From Alentia gelatinosa (lineage: Eukaryota > Annelida > Polychaeta > Phyllodocida > Polynoidae), in assembly GCA_950022655.1 (NCBI GenBank), contig OX465584.1, forward strand, positions 25,765,469-25,829,468: a stretch of DNA of 64,000 bases, in the 5' to 3' direction. The translations under genes were made by a program, and so were the position numbers. The notes beneath the pieces were generated by a model that ran no database searches, was not told the origin of the DNA, and worked only from the letters and a program-made list of their open reading frames with translations. How positions within the stretch are numbered: position 1 is the stretch's first letter; the number at the start of each line of letters is the position of its first letter. Below are positions 31,515 through 42,500 of the stretch, piece after piece.

Positions 31515-34450
31515 AAAGAGTACTGCATGACCATTGCTTATAGAGTACAAACCTACTGGCCTGGTCGCCAGCAGCGGCAGCCACCTGGTAACTGGCCAGT
31601 AACCTGTGAAAGCTAATTCATTAGATTCATCCTAAGTGAATTTCTGGCCTCAGCTGAGAGCCTATACCTTTTTTATAACTTAATTTCTTACAGGATTTAT
31701 TTAGGTCTCAAGAATGATCATCAGGGCGTAATCAGATTCCAGAAAATCCCATGCCTGATAAACAAACATAAATCGGTCTCTTAAATGCCCCCAAGAGCTA
31801 TGGAGTAGCCTCCATTCCTTATTTTCATCCTGTCTGGACTCCAGTTGGGAACCTTCGAATTTGATGACGTCATGGAGCACAGCAACAACTGATCGGACTT
31901 AATACTCTATAATTGTACTTTCAATAGCCTTATATTTTCAATCAGGGATGCCAGTGAGGTTTTGAAAAAAAAACCAACGGAAATTTCCACACTCGAATAG
32001 GGAGGCAGAGGGGTAGGACACAGGGAACCTTATATTATCAGAAAGGATTCTCTTAGGACTGGCATATGTTGGTCCTAGGACTGTGAAAGGAGGATCCACA
32101 TTAAACTAGGAGCTAGTGTTATTTCCATTTACAATGGAAGAGCGTGATATATCTAAATTACATCATGAAATAAAAGTAAGAGAATATCATAATATATTAT
32201 GTATTTGAGCCATCTGTTTTTGATCAAGAATCAAGCATCAAGAATGTTTCAATAAACCTAGAGAATTAATTTGATAGTTGTTCTCAAGTGTCATGAACAG
32301 GATTACTTAATGAAACTCATTTCTGGTATTAAAATCAGTGTATACATCCTAAAATGCATTGCAAATGTCTCTGAATCAAGCCCTATATGGGTCTGAGTAA
32401 AACAGGTTCAATAAGGATTAAGGTAAGGAGTGTGTGAGTGAGAGTGGGGGAGAGGTACTAATATGGAGTGACTGGGTTGAGATAGAGTCACATGCCTACC
32501 CTTCCACCAACTTCATACCTCCTTACTGGGTCTGTGTTTCTTTGAGGAGCATATTGAATGATCTGTCTCACCAGATGTGGAAGTTCCAATTCTATACAGC
32601 CAGGTCTGTCTCACTATAATTTGAAATGTACATGCATTGTAAAGTGGCAGGAGACCAGTGAGACAGAACAAACAGGCTCTTGAGTGTAGCTAGTTGGTCA
32701 GTAAAGTAGATGGAGTGATTGTGGGAGGGGAGGGGGTGAGGGCTATTCTGGCATGACTGTAGAGTGGCTTCAGGTCAAGTGTGTTATACCTAAATCTTTG
32801 TCTGTCCCTGTCTGTTAGTAAATATGTCTATTTCTCTTTGTTTATGTCTGTTTTCTGTCTCCAGCTGTCTGCTTCTCTGTATGTCTCCCTGGCACTATCC
32901 TTGTCTATAAATACTGTATGTCTGACTGTCTCTGTTTATATCTTTGTCTCTGTTCCTGTCTGTCCATATGTATGTCATACTATATCTTTGTCTCTCTCCC
33001 TTTTGGTTGGCATGTATGTTCGACTATTTCTCTTTGTATGTGTCTTTCTGAATCTCTGTCTCATTGTCTCTGTCCCTATCTGTATATGTCTGACTCTCTG
33101 TCTGTTTACCTGTCCCTGTGTGAGTCTCCCTTCTGTCTCTGTTATCATCTACATCATTATCTGTCTCTCTATGTCTCCCTCCCTGTCTTCATGAAAATCA
33201 ATGATCAAGGGTTTCAGCAAGTCTATGGTCAAGTCTCGGGTGCAAGGCTTGATGGCAGGGTTGAAGGGAGTAAAACTGATTTGTCAGGTCTGTACAAAGT
33301 GGGTCTGAATACAGTGTATTCAGATGTGTCCCATCAGATCTGATTCTCTGAATACTGTGTATTTAGATGTGTCCCATCAGATTTGAAATGTAAATACCAC
33401 ATTTAGACAATACTATCATCTAATAGTTTCCTTTTCTAGTAGCAGATTACAATAGCCCTAACTAAGTGTTTATCATTTCATGAAATGATTGACATAGTGA
33501 ATCCTTTTGTCTTCAAAATGACTAGAAATAAAAATGTCTATTTTTAGGAACCAAGTCAGTAGTGGGGTAGGGGTTATGGTAAGACTTGATACTGGACCCC
33601 TGCTCATTTAACCAGGCCTTAAGAGTTGGGACAGTGATAGTAAAGTGTTAGATTCTCTGCCGTAAGCTGTGTGAGCTCTAGATGATGTATATGAGCATGT
33701 TTTCCCACACTCAATAAATATGGCTCGTCTTTTCAGGAGGCTGGAGACTTGAAATGTCCTTTTTAAAACTGAGAATGATAGACAAATTTGTCTTATCATG
33801 GTCTTTGTTGCATTCTCATTATCGAAAGGGTAATATCTTTATTTTGATTTTTGTTTGTGATCGCAAAGTTTACTATTTTTAGGTCCATTGCTAGGCAGGT
33901 TCTATCATTCATAATAAAGTGTCTTCCATAAATACAGAAAAAATGTAAACAACAATAACTATAAAAGATATAGAATTCTGAGGACCACATTTAAAAATTC
34001 ACTGATACTCCGATCATGGTTACTCCTAGTCATAATTTTTTGGCCAATATCGTTCTTAGTTTGAAAATCACCTCCCTGATGACCGCTACCGGGCCGTGGG
34101 TCTGTGCTGTCACAAATAGCTTTAGGTGAAATTTTGAGCGAGTGAATAGGCTTGTTGCTATTAGCCAGATTAAAACTAATAATGATCTACTGAAAGCAGA
34201 TTAAAACCCATACAAAACTTTCTTTCCACAGAAATAATTCGTGAAAACTAAAGAGTACCAAATTCAAAAGGTTGGGGTAGTATGGTGAGTGACCATGCAA
34301 CAAGTGTGACGTCCCTAGAATTGCCACTATACGCCTCTTTGGGAAATTAATAAGAATCTAATATAAATTCGACCATCGATATTGCAGGATTAACTTATAA
34401 ATCTATATCTGGAGTGTTATGTGAATAAACTAAACAAACACAGATATGCT
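31515..34450. other. No gene recognised; one pyrimidine microsatellite
   Basis: Only short open frames. About 32800-33195 is a degenerate CTGTCTCTGTCT-type tract that produces spurious Leu/Ser/Cys-rich ORFs. Near 33300-33390 a duplicated AGATGTGTCCCATCAGAT occurs twice, 62 bp apart. Confidence 0.45.
32800..33195 (+). repeat. Degenerate CTGTCT pyrimidine microsatellite
   Basis: About 400 bp dominated by TGTCTCTGTCTG and TATGTCTG, imperfect throughout. Confidence 0.75.
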
Positions 34451-34627
34451 GTGCGGTCCATAACTATCAAAAATGACTTGGTTTGAGACTTATGGACATT
34501 CGTCATGTCCATAACTATCAAAATGTCCATAAGTATAAAAAAATGTCCATAACTATCAAAACCTGCTTAAACAAATGCGTTACCCATTTGCGTTACATTG
34601 AGTTACTCAAACCACATTACGCTACCT

Positions 34628-34755
34628 AAGAGGCCTATTCCACCAAGGAGGCACAAGCCCAGGGCGGGCCCCTTGTGGTCGCCTATTGGCGACCGGCGGC
34701 AATAGCCGGCCCAAACCTCCCACCGGCGGCGATAATCTGCTTGGTGGAACAGCTC
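34628..34755. repeat. GC-rich MITE copy, AGGCCTATTCCACCAAG end
   Basis: Starts AGGCCTATTCCACCAAGG and ends CTTGGTGGAACAGC, so the ends are inverted. The interior is GGCGACCGGCGGCAATAGCC-like. Same family as 6.1-6.4 kb and 36.46-36.60 kb. Confidence 0.6.
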
Positions 34756-34798
34756 ATTAAGCTCAAAGCCCTGCCGGCCACCGTGCCTCCAAAACCCC

Positions 34799-35277
34799 GT
34801 GTGATGCGAAAATCGGTTACCTTGCGAAATTCCGCTTTTATCGCCCACTCTACTCGCGCATGCGTGTGGAGATGTTCTTCCACTCAGATTTCACGGACTA
34901 TTCTGGCTACACTGGCCACCAGAGCAGACGTTTGCTACACACGTTAACTAACGTTAAGTCGTAGCGTAGCGCAGACAGGGGTTGGTGGCCAATCTATATT
35001 CTGGCTTCATATTAGCCGTCATATGACGTCATAACGTTATTATTTAACACGGGCCACCAGAGCAGACGTTTGCTACGCACGTTAGTCGCAGCTTAGCGAA
35101 GACTGGGGTTGGTTGCCAATCTTGCGCTAGCGCTGCGAAAGATCTGGGGGAGAGTGTACAAACTAGGATGAGAAAGCCCGATGATTTCCGCACTCTCCAA
35201 TCGTGAAATTCATCACTGCGCATGCTCATGGGCGATAAAAGCGGAATTTCGCAAGGTAACCAATTTTCGCATCACAC
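34799..35277. repeat. Inverted repeat with 49-bp arms and internal direct repeats
   Basis: 34799-34847 (starting GTGTGATGCGAAAATC) and 35229-35277 are reverse complements with one mismatch. Between them, GGCCACCAGAGCAGACGTTT occurs at about 34914 and 35050, followed both times by GCTAC.CACGTTA. A shorter relative (GGCCACCAGAGCAG) is at 26365. Confidence 0.75.
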
Positions 35278-35670
35278 CGGGCAGTATCGGCTGACCTGTT
35301 GGTGGCCGCCGGCCGCCAGCCGCCGGCCGGGGACAATTCTCGTGCAATGCCAATAGCCAATTTTGGAGGTGTTCCACCAAAATATAGTGATAACCACAGA
35401 GGAGGCCCGCCGGGCGGCCGGACATTATGAGCGCAACGTTCCCCGCAAGCCCTGCCAGAGGAAAACTGATTCATTTGATTATAAACCCCCGGCAGGCCGA
35501 CCGGCGTGCCAAGAGCGTGAGGCGGAGAGCTGTTCCCCGGGCACGCGTTGACCGCTCGCCGGCATATACTACGATAGAATACACCGTCAATATAGGCCCG
35601 CGGACGGTATCCCGATACGCGGACACCGATATTTCGAATAGTTGCGGTAGTTTGGGCACCAGAGTCAAAT

Positions 35671-35864
35671 ATACACATTCATAACATCAATCCTTATCTT
35701 TATTTACCTTCATTGTTCGATTTAACCTGTAATTCCGCTGTTATTTGACGTTTTCTGACCGTTCCCGTACAAATCCCGACATGCTTACACACTGCTGCGC
35801 TCGATACGCGACTTTCGCGGGTTCAGAGCGTAGTAGTGTATCGCCGCACGCCGCGCCGCCTATC
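35671..35864 (+). repeat. 194-bp block shared with 19467-19660
   Basis: Gap-free homologue of the 19.5-kb block, here nested in the foldback element, which dates it as an independent repeat family. Confidence 0.8.
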
Positions 35865-36464
35865 AGATCGATAGAGAACCGCGGGATACACTAGCCACCC
35901 GAGCTACACTACGTTAGCTCTGGTCACGTTGAATTGAGAGGGGCCTTGACCTGGCGTGGTAGCGGGTAAAGGAAGGTCACTCTAGCTATTTTTCGTATCT
36001 ATTTTTACTCTGTGCTGTCAGTTGTAACTCTGGTTGTAACTGGTTCCTCTGGTTCCTCTGATTGTAATGAATCCTGGGTTCTCACCTTGGAAGTCACTTT
36101 TTCTTGTTCTCATCTTCTTTTAATGTGTATTTTTGATGTAATGGTCACAGAGACAAGGTTCTTTATCAATTTATTAACATATATAGATATTGTTTTGCAA
36201 GTATTTGGAATATCAAAGTCCATGGAGAACAAAATTGTTTGGTTTGAGAGTGAGAATCCGTGGACACGTCCATGGGTTAACGCTACCAACCTCTTAGTTG
36301 AAATGTAGTGTCGACAGAGGTGGCGGCCAATCTAACCGCGGGATTGCGCGTTAGTGCCACCAACGTCCACCAGACGGCAATAGCGTACCCGCTGGGAGTG
36401 TATCGCCGCGCCGGGTCCGGCCGGCTCTATGGGCGCCTTGTGTATGCCTGTTGGTCGCCTCGTG

Positions 36465-36600
36465 GGGCTTTGGTGGAACAGCCCCTAGAATTTAGGGGTT
36501 AAGGGGCGGCCGGCCGGCCGGCCCCGGCGGCAAATGCCGGCTGGAAGGCAAAAACCCGCCTGCTGAGGGCTTTCTTGGTGGAATAGGCCTATTAGAAAAC
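36465..36600. repeat. GC-rich MITE copy near AGGCCTATT end
   Basis: TTTGGTGGAACAGCCCC on the left, CTTGGTGGAATAGGCCTATT on the right, and a GGCCGGCCGGCCGGCC core. Confidence 0.5.
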
Positions 36601-37075
36601 GTTACTGATCTGGTATCATTACAGTCACCGCGTTACCATCACGATTCTAACCCCGTTATCATGTTACCGTTACTGCATTGCTGTTCTAACCGGTTTACCA
36701 TTCTAACCCCATAACAGTATACCGTTACCATTCTAACCCAGTTACCATGTTGGCATTAGGCGTTACCGTTCTAACCGCGTTACCATACTAACCGTGTTAC
36801 CGTTCTAACCGCGTTACATACTAACCGCGTTACCGTTCTAACCGCGTTACATTCTAACCGTGTTATGCGTTACCGTTCTTACCGCGTTACATTCTAACCG
36901 CGTTATGCGTTACCGTTCTAACCGCGTTACATTCTAACCGCGTTACGCGTTACCGTTCTAACCGCGTTACATTCTAACCGCGTTACGCGTTACCGTTCTA
37001 ACCGCGTTACGCATTACCGTTCTAACCACGTTACATTCTAACCGCGTTACCGTTCGAACCGCGTCACGGTAGGTC
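36600..37075 (+). repeat. TAACCGCGTTACCGTTC minisatellite
   Basis: Degenerate at first (CCGTTACCATTCTAACC), then regular, with an approximately 40-bp higher-order unit made of ATTCTAACCGCGTTACGCG and TTACCGTTCTAACCGCG. Reverse-oriented relatives (GGTAATGTGGTAACG) lie on the other side of the hairpin at about 37970-38110. Confidence 0.85.
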
Positions 37076-37417
37076 ATAATGGTACCAGACACATTTCGGA
37101 CGATTACTACGTTAATAATTGTCGTAGAAACACGAAATAAAAAGAGAGGGTAGGTTTCAATCCCCCACCCACATCTGAGATTTTTTAATTTTTAATTTTT
37201 CAAGATTTCAATTTTTTAACAATACATAATATACCGATACGGTATAGACTTGCATAGGCCTACATATTACACTTGTACACATATTACATATTCAATACCT
37301 ACTCAGCTCATAACCCTTCTCATAACTTATCGATGTCAATATAAGGAAAAATAATAACTACAAATCACAATTACAACTATGATTAAAAATGATTCAATTA
37401 TATTTGTTGGAATTTCC

Positions 37418-37955
37418 TCCACCATACTGCCCCTCTACCATACTTACCCTCAACCATACTGCCCCTTTACCATACCTTCCTTCAACCATACTGCCCCTCC
37501 GCCATGCTGCCCCTCCACTATACTGCCCCTTTCCCAAACTGCCCCTCCACCACACTGCCCCTCTACTACACTGCCCCTCCACCATACTGTCCCTCCACCA
37601 TACTGCCATATGGTGGAGGGGCAGTATGATAGACGGGCAGTATGGTGGAGGGGCAGTATGATGGAGGGGCAGAATAGTGGGGGCAGCATGGTGGAGGGGC
37701 AGTATGATGGAGGGGCAGCATGGTGTCCAGAGGGGCAGTATGGTGGAGGGGCAGCATGGTCTCCAGAGGGGCAGTATGGTGGAGGGGAAATATAGTAGAG
37801 GGGCAGTATGGCGGAGGGACAGTATGGTGGAGGGGCAGTATGGGAGAGGGGCAGTATAGTAGAGGGGCAGTATGGGAGAGGGGCAGTATGGTGGAGAGGC
37901 AGTATGATAGAGGGGCAGTATGGTGGAGGGGCAGTATGGTGGAGGGATAGCATAG
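37418..37955. repeat. Palindromic 16-bp minisatellite (hairpin-forming)
   Basis: 37418-37610 reads in CCATACTGCCCCTCCA orientation and 37611-37955 in TGGTGGAGGGGCAGTA orientation. The flip is exactly at CCATATGG (37607-37614). The left arm of about 190 bp can pair with the beginning of the right arm. Same unit as 18.2-18.7 kb. Confidence 0.9.
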
Positions 37956-39504
37956 GTGGCGGATGGGCCGCACAGTGGTAACGATAACGAGATATGACCT
38001 TAACGAGTTATAATGGTAATGTGGTAATGTAGTAATGGTAACAAGATTAAGATGTAATGCAGATAGAAAGATAACACGGTAATGGGCTTTACCATGGTAA
38101 CATAGTAAGGCCTGGCGTCCACCTACTACGATATGGCACCGATATGGTCTACGATTCATCTCCTGATAGAAATAAAAAAAGGTAGCGTAACGCGGTTGAA
38201 TGGTAATGGGAAGTAACGCTATGTTATACAAATGCGGTAACACATTTTTTAACCAGGTTTTGATAGTTTTGGACATTTTTTTATACTTATGGACATTTTG
38301 ATAGTTATGGACATGACGAATGTCCATAAGTCTCAAACCAAGTCATTTTTGATAGTTATGGACATTTTTGATAGTTATGGACCACACATATGCTATTAGA
38401 ATTAATCTGTATAGATATAATAGAATGACACAGTTTTATTCTAATAACTTTAATAAAGACCTACAAACATGATTTGATTTGGCAATGTATACAAGTAAAG
38501 ATTTGAATCTCGTCAATCTCATCGTTAACTCAAATAGTTTAAAACAATTATGGTATAGGTTATATGGTCTATGATTACGATATGAATGAATATACATAAC
38601 ATTCATTTTGGATACAAAACAGCAACATGAGGGGCCAGCATTCTCCCTAAAATTCTTCATAAATGCGACAAAAGACTTCTCATTTTCCTGCATACAATTC
38701 CCTCATTTTTCTTCCTTTTCTAAATGTATCAAAACCATATAAAACATTAAAACATTTACACAAATATTCTTACAATGTACTCCTATATGAGATTATATTC
38801 ACGTCATCTATTTCAATGTCTATTCAAATTTCTATTAGGAAAGCATGTTATATGAGAAATCAAACAAAACCAAAGCCCATATATTTCGAAAAAAATATTC
38901 CTCAAACCAACAATTATATGTCTATTTCCACTCAACTCAATCACAAATACATCGAATTGATATTCTATGTAATCATTCACACTATCTAGTCACATATACA
39001 ATTGATATGATATAAAAAATGATTAGTAAGATGTCTGGGATGAAGAAAAGTGAAGTAAACTCATACTTTTGTAAAAATGACAAGGAACTTTGACGCCAAC
39101 ATTCTTCATGGAGTCTTCTAGTCTTGTAGGTGGTATTTCATAATCGAAAACAGCGAGATATTCCCTTCATAACCAAGAAACTTCAATGGTGTTATCAAAT
39201 CGACAGATATCTTATAGAAATGCTAGACACTTTCAAAACAGACCACTGAGTACTCAGAACCTTCGTCACTGCTTTTCAAAACTGCTTTAATAAAATTCAT
39301 AATTACACGCATCAATTTACCCTGACGTGCTTTCAGGAAGAAACAGGCGTCAAATTGCCCTGAATAGTATTGGTCTGTATTCAGTAAATTATAAGATATA
39401 CAAGGGACCTCTCGGTAAGCTGTTCATGAAATTGGAAATTCCACACTCCCACATTGGGTCAAATGACTTGGATTCAGTGGAGAGGACGTTACCACGTATG
39501 TACT

Positions 39505-39578
39505 GCCCGGGCAGCCCGAGTCGACCCTGCCCTGGGCAGCTCGAGTCGACCCTGCCCCGGGCAGCACAAGTTGACTGG
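39505..39578. repeat. 25-bp tandem repeat, ~3 copies, just past the lin-7 stop
   Basis: Units of CYGGGCAGCYCGAGTCGACC type. The third unit (GGGCAGCACAAGTTGAC) is diverged. It lies within the first 90 nt of the lin-7 3'UTR. Confidence 0.7.
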
Positions 39579-39589
39579 AGACTCTTTGC

Positions 39590-42500
39590 TTAGTTCATCT
39601 GTTGGCGTCGTCTCGCAGTGCGCTGTTTATCAAACCGAGCCTCCATCTCCTCCAGGACCTTCGGCGTATACCGCACCACCAACTTCACCGTACCTGAGGG
39701 GAAAGGGGCACACCATGTTTTATTATCCATCATATACAAAGCCTCCATTGAAAATGTATTGGGACTCAGTAAACCACTACCCATTGTATAGAATTTGTCA
39801 GATACCATAACTGTGTTATACGGATTCGAACCTGTGGTATACGGCCTCAGAACCATGGTATACGGGAAAAATAGTCCCTTTTGCTATAGAGCAAAGAAAT
39901 AGTTCCTATTGTTATACCTGTCAATATGGCAATTACTGGGTTTAATTTATTCCAAAAGATGGATTTTGTGGACAGGCGGCTCTGTTAACCACTCGCAGTT
40001 GACCTCATAATACACTCGCTAGTGCTCGTGTATTACTACGCGTCAACCACTCATGGTTTACGACCGTCTGTCCACAAAACCATTGATTACTGTCTATATA
40101 AAACCTCCAGTGAGGTTTATTGTAATATGACACATACTACTGTATTAAATGTTCTAACTCGCCTCAATTCCCTTTCATACCCCTACCAAGGTAAGTTCGC
40201 GGGTAATTACCTATTACAGGAAATGACCGACAAACAACACATCAGACATTTATTTAGTTGTTCATTTTTTATCGACACTTGTTACATACATCAGTTAATA
40301 CATGTGTTGCCGTTCAACGCCACCTTACGGCCGACTGCCTAGATATGTGGCTGCTCGGACAAACACCGCGAGTTCGGCGGCATGTATATAGAGACATATA
40401 GCAATCACACCTAGAGTGTGAACGGCGGGTGTGAATGCAGGACTATTGTTTTTTGACAGATTAAATTGTTGGAACAAACCAAGGTATTGTATTAACAAGT
40501 CTGGGCTGTCTAAACTTCAAAGTTGATAATTGTTTTGGTTTTAACTTGGAAAAAGATAAGCATATTACAGCTAGGCATGCCAATGTATTAATGTGTATTC
40601 AATTTCGGTGATCCTATGTTATCTATGCTATATCTAAAGTATTATTGAGGCAATATGCATGTATGAGACACCAAATTTGAGCTGCCCACCATAGAATGTG
40701 ATGCAATCATTATTATTTCTCTGGAAATAATGTACAAGGGTATTCTGAACGTATTACGCTCATATACTGAGTGATTCAATGGTAAAGAATACGTTGCCAG
40801 GTGAATGTTTGGCTTCAGCCGTGGGGTAACTAGGCAGATATGGTGCGACACCGGCCTACGGAAAAAGGCCTATTCATGAAGGTACTTAAAGTTCCATGGT
40901 GTCTACGTTGCGGACAGGGGCGGGGAGAGTGTCACCTTCGTCTGGGGTAATTATAAGGACCGACTTATTTATATAGTCTTTTCTGGGAATGACACAACAT
41001 CAAAAAACAACACTTTGAAATCAGTCCGCATAACCAATGCTGGTGTGTGATCCTCAATTACCATGCATAAATTGAGGAAAATATGAAGAGGAGCATAGAT
41101 ATAGAAATCCGTTCATTAATATCTTAAATAAATCATAAGTTACTGCACTTTGCAGCAACGCCAGGATTAATTTTGGGTATAAAAATGAAATGATCTTTGG
41201 AATTATAAACTCAGTAATACCTTGTGCTGCTTTGAGAAGATCGACTGCTTTTTCATGAGGTTCTCCTTCCACGCTCTGTAGCAAAAGGAAACAATGAAAG
41301 GCTACCGTTGAAGCAAAGCTAAGAGATTCATCTTTCATTTTAAATCATTTTTATTGTTACTTTTGCCCAATGGCAAACACAAGCGAATTCTATATTACTG
41401 CTGTAATAATACATATAAATTACATCGTCCACTTTCTCGTACATTCAATAGAAATAGGGACTATAGAGATAAAACTCTTGGACTAGAGAAGCCATATAAA
41501 TATACCTATTATTATTTCTTCTGAAGTGAATTAACCTCAGATCGTGACAAATTTGAATATTTCACAAGAACTGAACTTTTCAGAAGAAAACGTGGCGTTC
41601 AATGCAATAAGAGTATTTTGTATATATATATTTTTGAAGTAGAGTGTAGTAATCTATAATGAAAGGTTTGTTTGTTTTATTTTACATTCAGCCAACCATT
41701 ACAGGTTTCTTCTGGCCTTTCTCAAGGTCCTTTTACATCACAAGGGTGGTTATCAAATCTATGTGATGAATTAAGGTAGAAATCTCAGCCCTACCCATTT
41801 ACCAAGGTGCGAGTTATTTTACTTCAAACACCACACAGACAAGGTAAGAGAAGGACTGGCCTTTGATATTGCAATAAATTTACCACTACTATAATGAAAG
41901 GTGAATGAGACATAGAAGTAGCTCTCACCACTCCATTGACAGAGAGAAGCTGGTCGCCGCGCTTCAGACCGCCGTGACGGTCAGCCACACCCTGCGGGAT
42001 AATACGCGAGATGTAGATGGGCGAGTTCTGCTCCTTGCCACCCATCACGTTAAACCCGAGGCCTTCCTCAGTCTTAGGCAGTTCGACAACACGCGGGTGC
42101 GCGTGGCCCTCGCTCGCCGCAAATGCCGCAACGGTGGCCTGAGAGAAAATTAAAGTTATATTAATAAACTTCAGAGTAAAGTGAGCAAGTACAACTCAAC
42201 AACTTCCCAGATTTGGTTTGGTGATTGGCTTTATTGGTGCAGCTGGTACAACGTTTCGGCGAGGAATTGCCTTTGTCAAGTCATTTTAATAAACAACAAG
42301 AACTACAAAGGAAAGTAGGTATCACTTTTTCATTTCGTAGATCATTGTCAATGCTGATATGCTTGTACACCTTTTGACATGAGAAATCATCAAATTTGAC
42401 AATAAAAGAATCAGTGGTTTGTAACAACTGAAAAAGTGAGTCGATTTTTTTGTTAAAAAGAAGGTTGGACTTGAATGCATTATATCAAATGAGTTGGCAA

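Larger units (their letters stand above)
34451..38387. mobile_element. 3.9-kb foldback element with long TIRs and 7-bp target duplication
   Basis: The left terminus GTGCGGTCCATAACTATC and the right terminus (reverse complement GTGTGGTCCATAACTATC) are inverted, and similarity runs inward about 150 bp (GACTTGGTTTGAGACTTATG, CATTCGTCATGTCCATAAC). The right arm has one additional unit of about 20 bp (CCATAACTATCAAAAATGT). ATATGCT flanks both sides (34444-34450 and 38388-38394). There is no coding capacity inside; the interior is a collection of nested repeats, including TAACCGCGTTAC-type and GGGGCAG-type minisatellites. It is non-autonomous. The superfamily is uncertain. Confidence 0.85.

Noticed and set aside
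32781..33343. Two overlapping ORFs of about 140 codons rich in Leu, Ser and Cys that look like membrane proteins
   Set aside because: They derive from a CTGTCT microsatellite; hydrophobicity is a by-product of pyrimidine-rich codons.
35226..35678. 150-codon minus-strand ORF
   Set aside because: Lies over nested GC-rich repeats inside the foldback element, with frames open on both strands.
36600..37075. CRISPR-like regular repeat array
   Set aside because: Units are contiguous and degenerate with no unique spacers, and the genome is eukaryotic.
37379..38336. ORFs of up to 256 codons on both strands
   Set aside because: Products of the palindromic 16-bp minisatellite, with no unique protein sequence.
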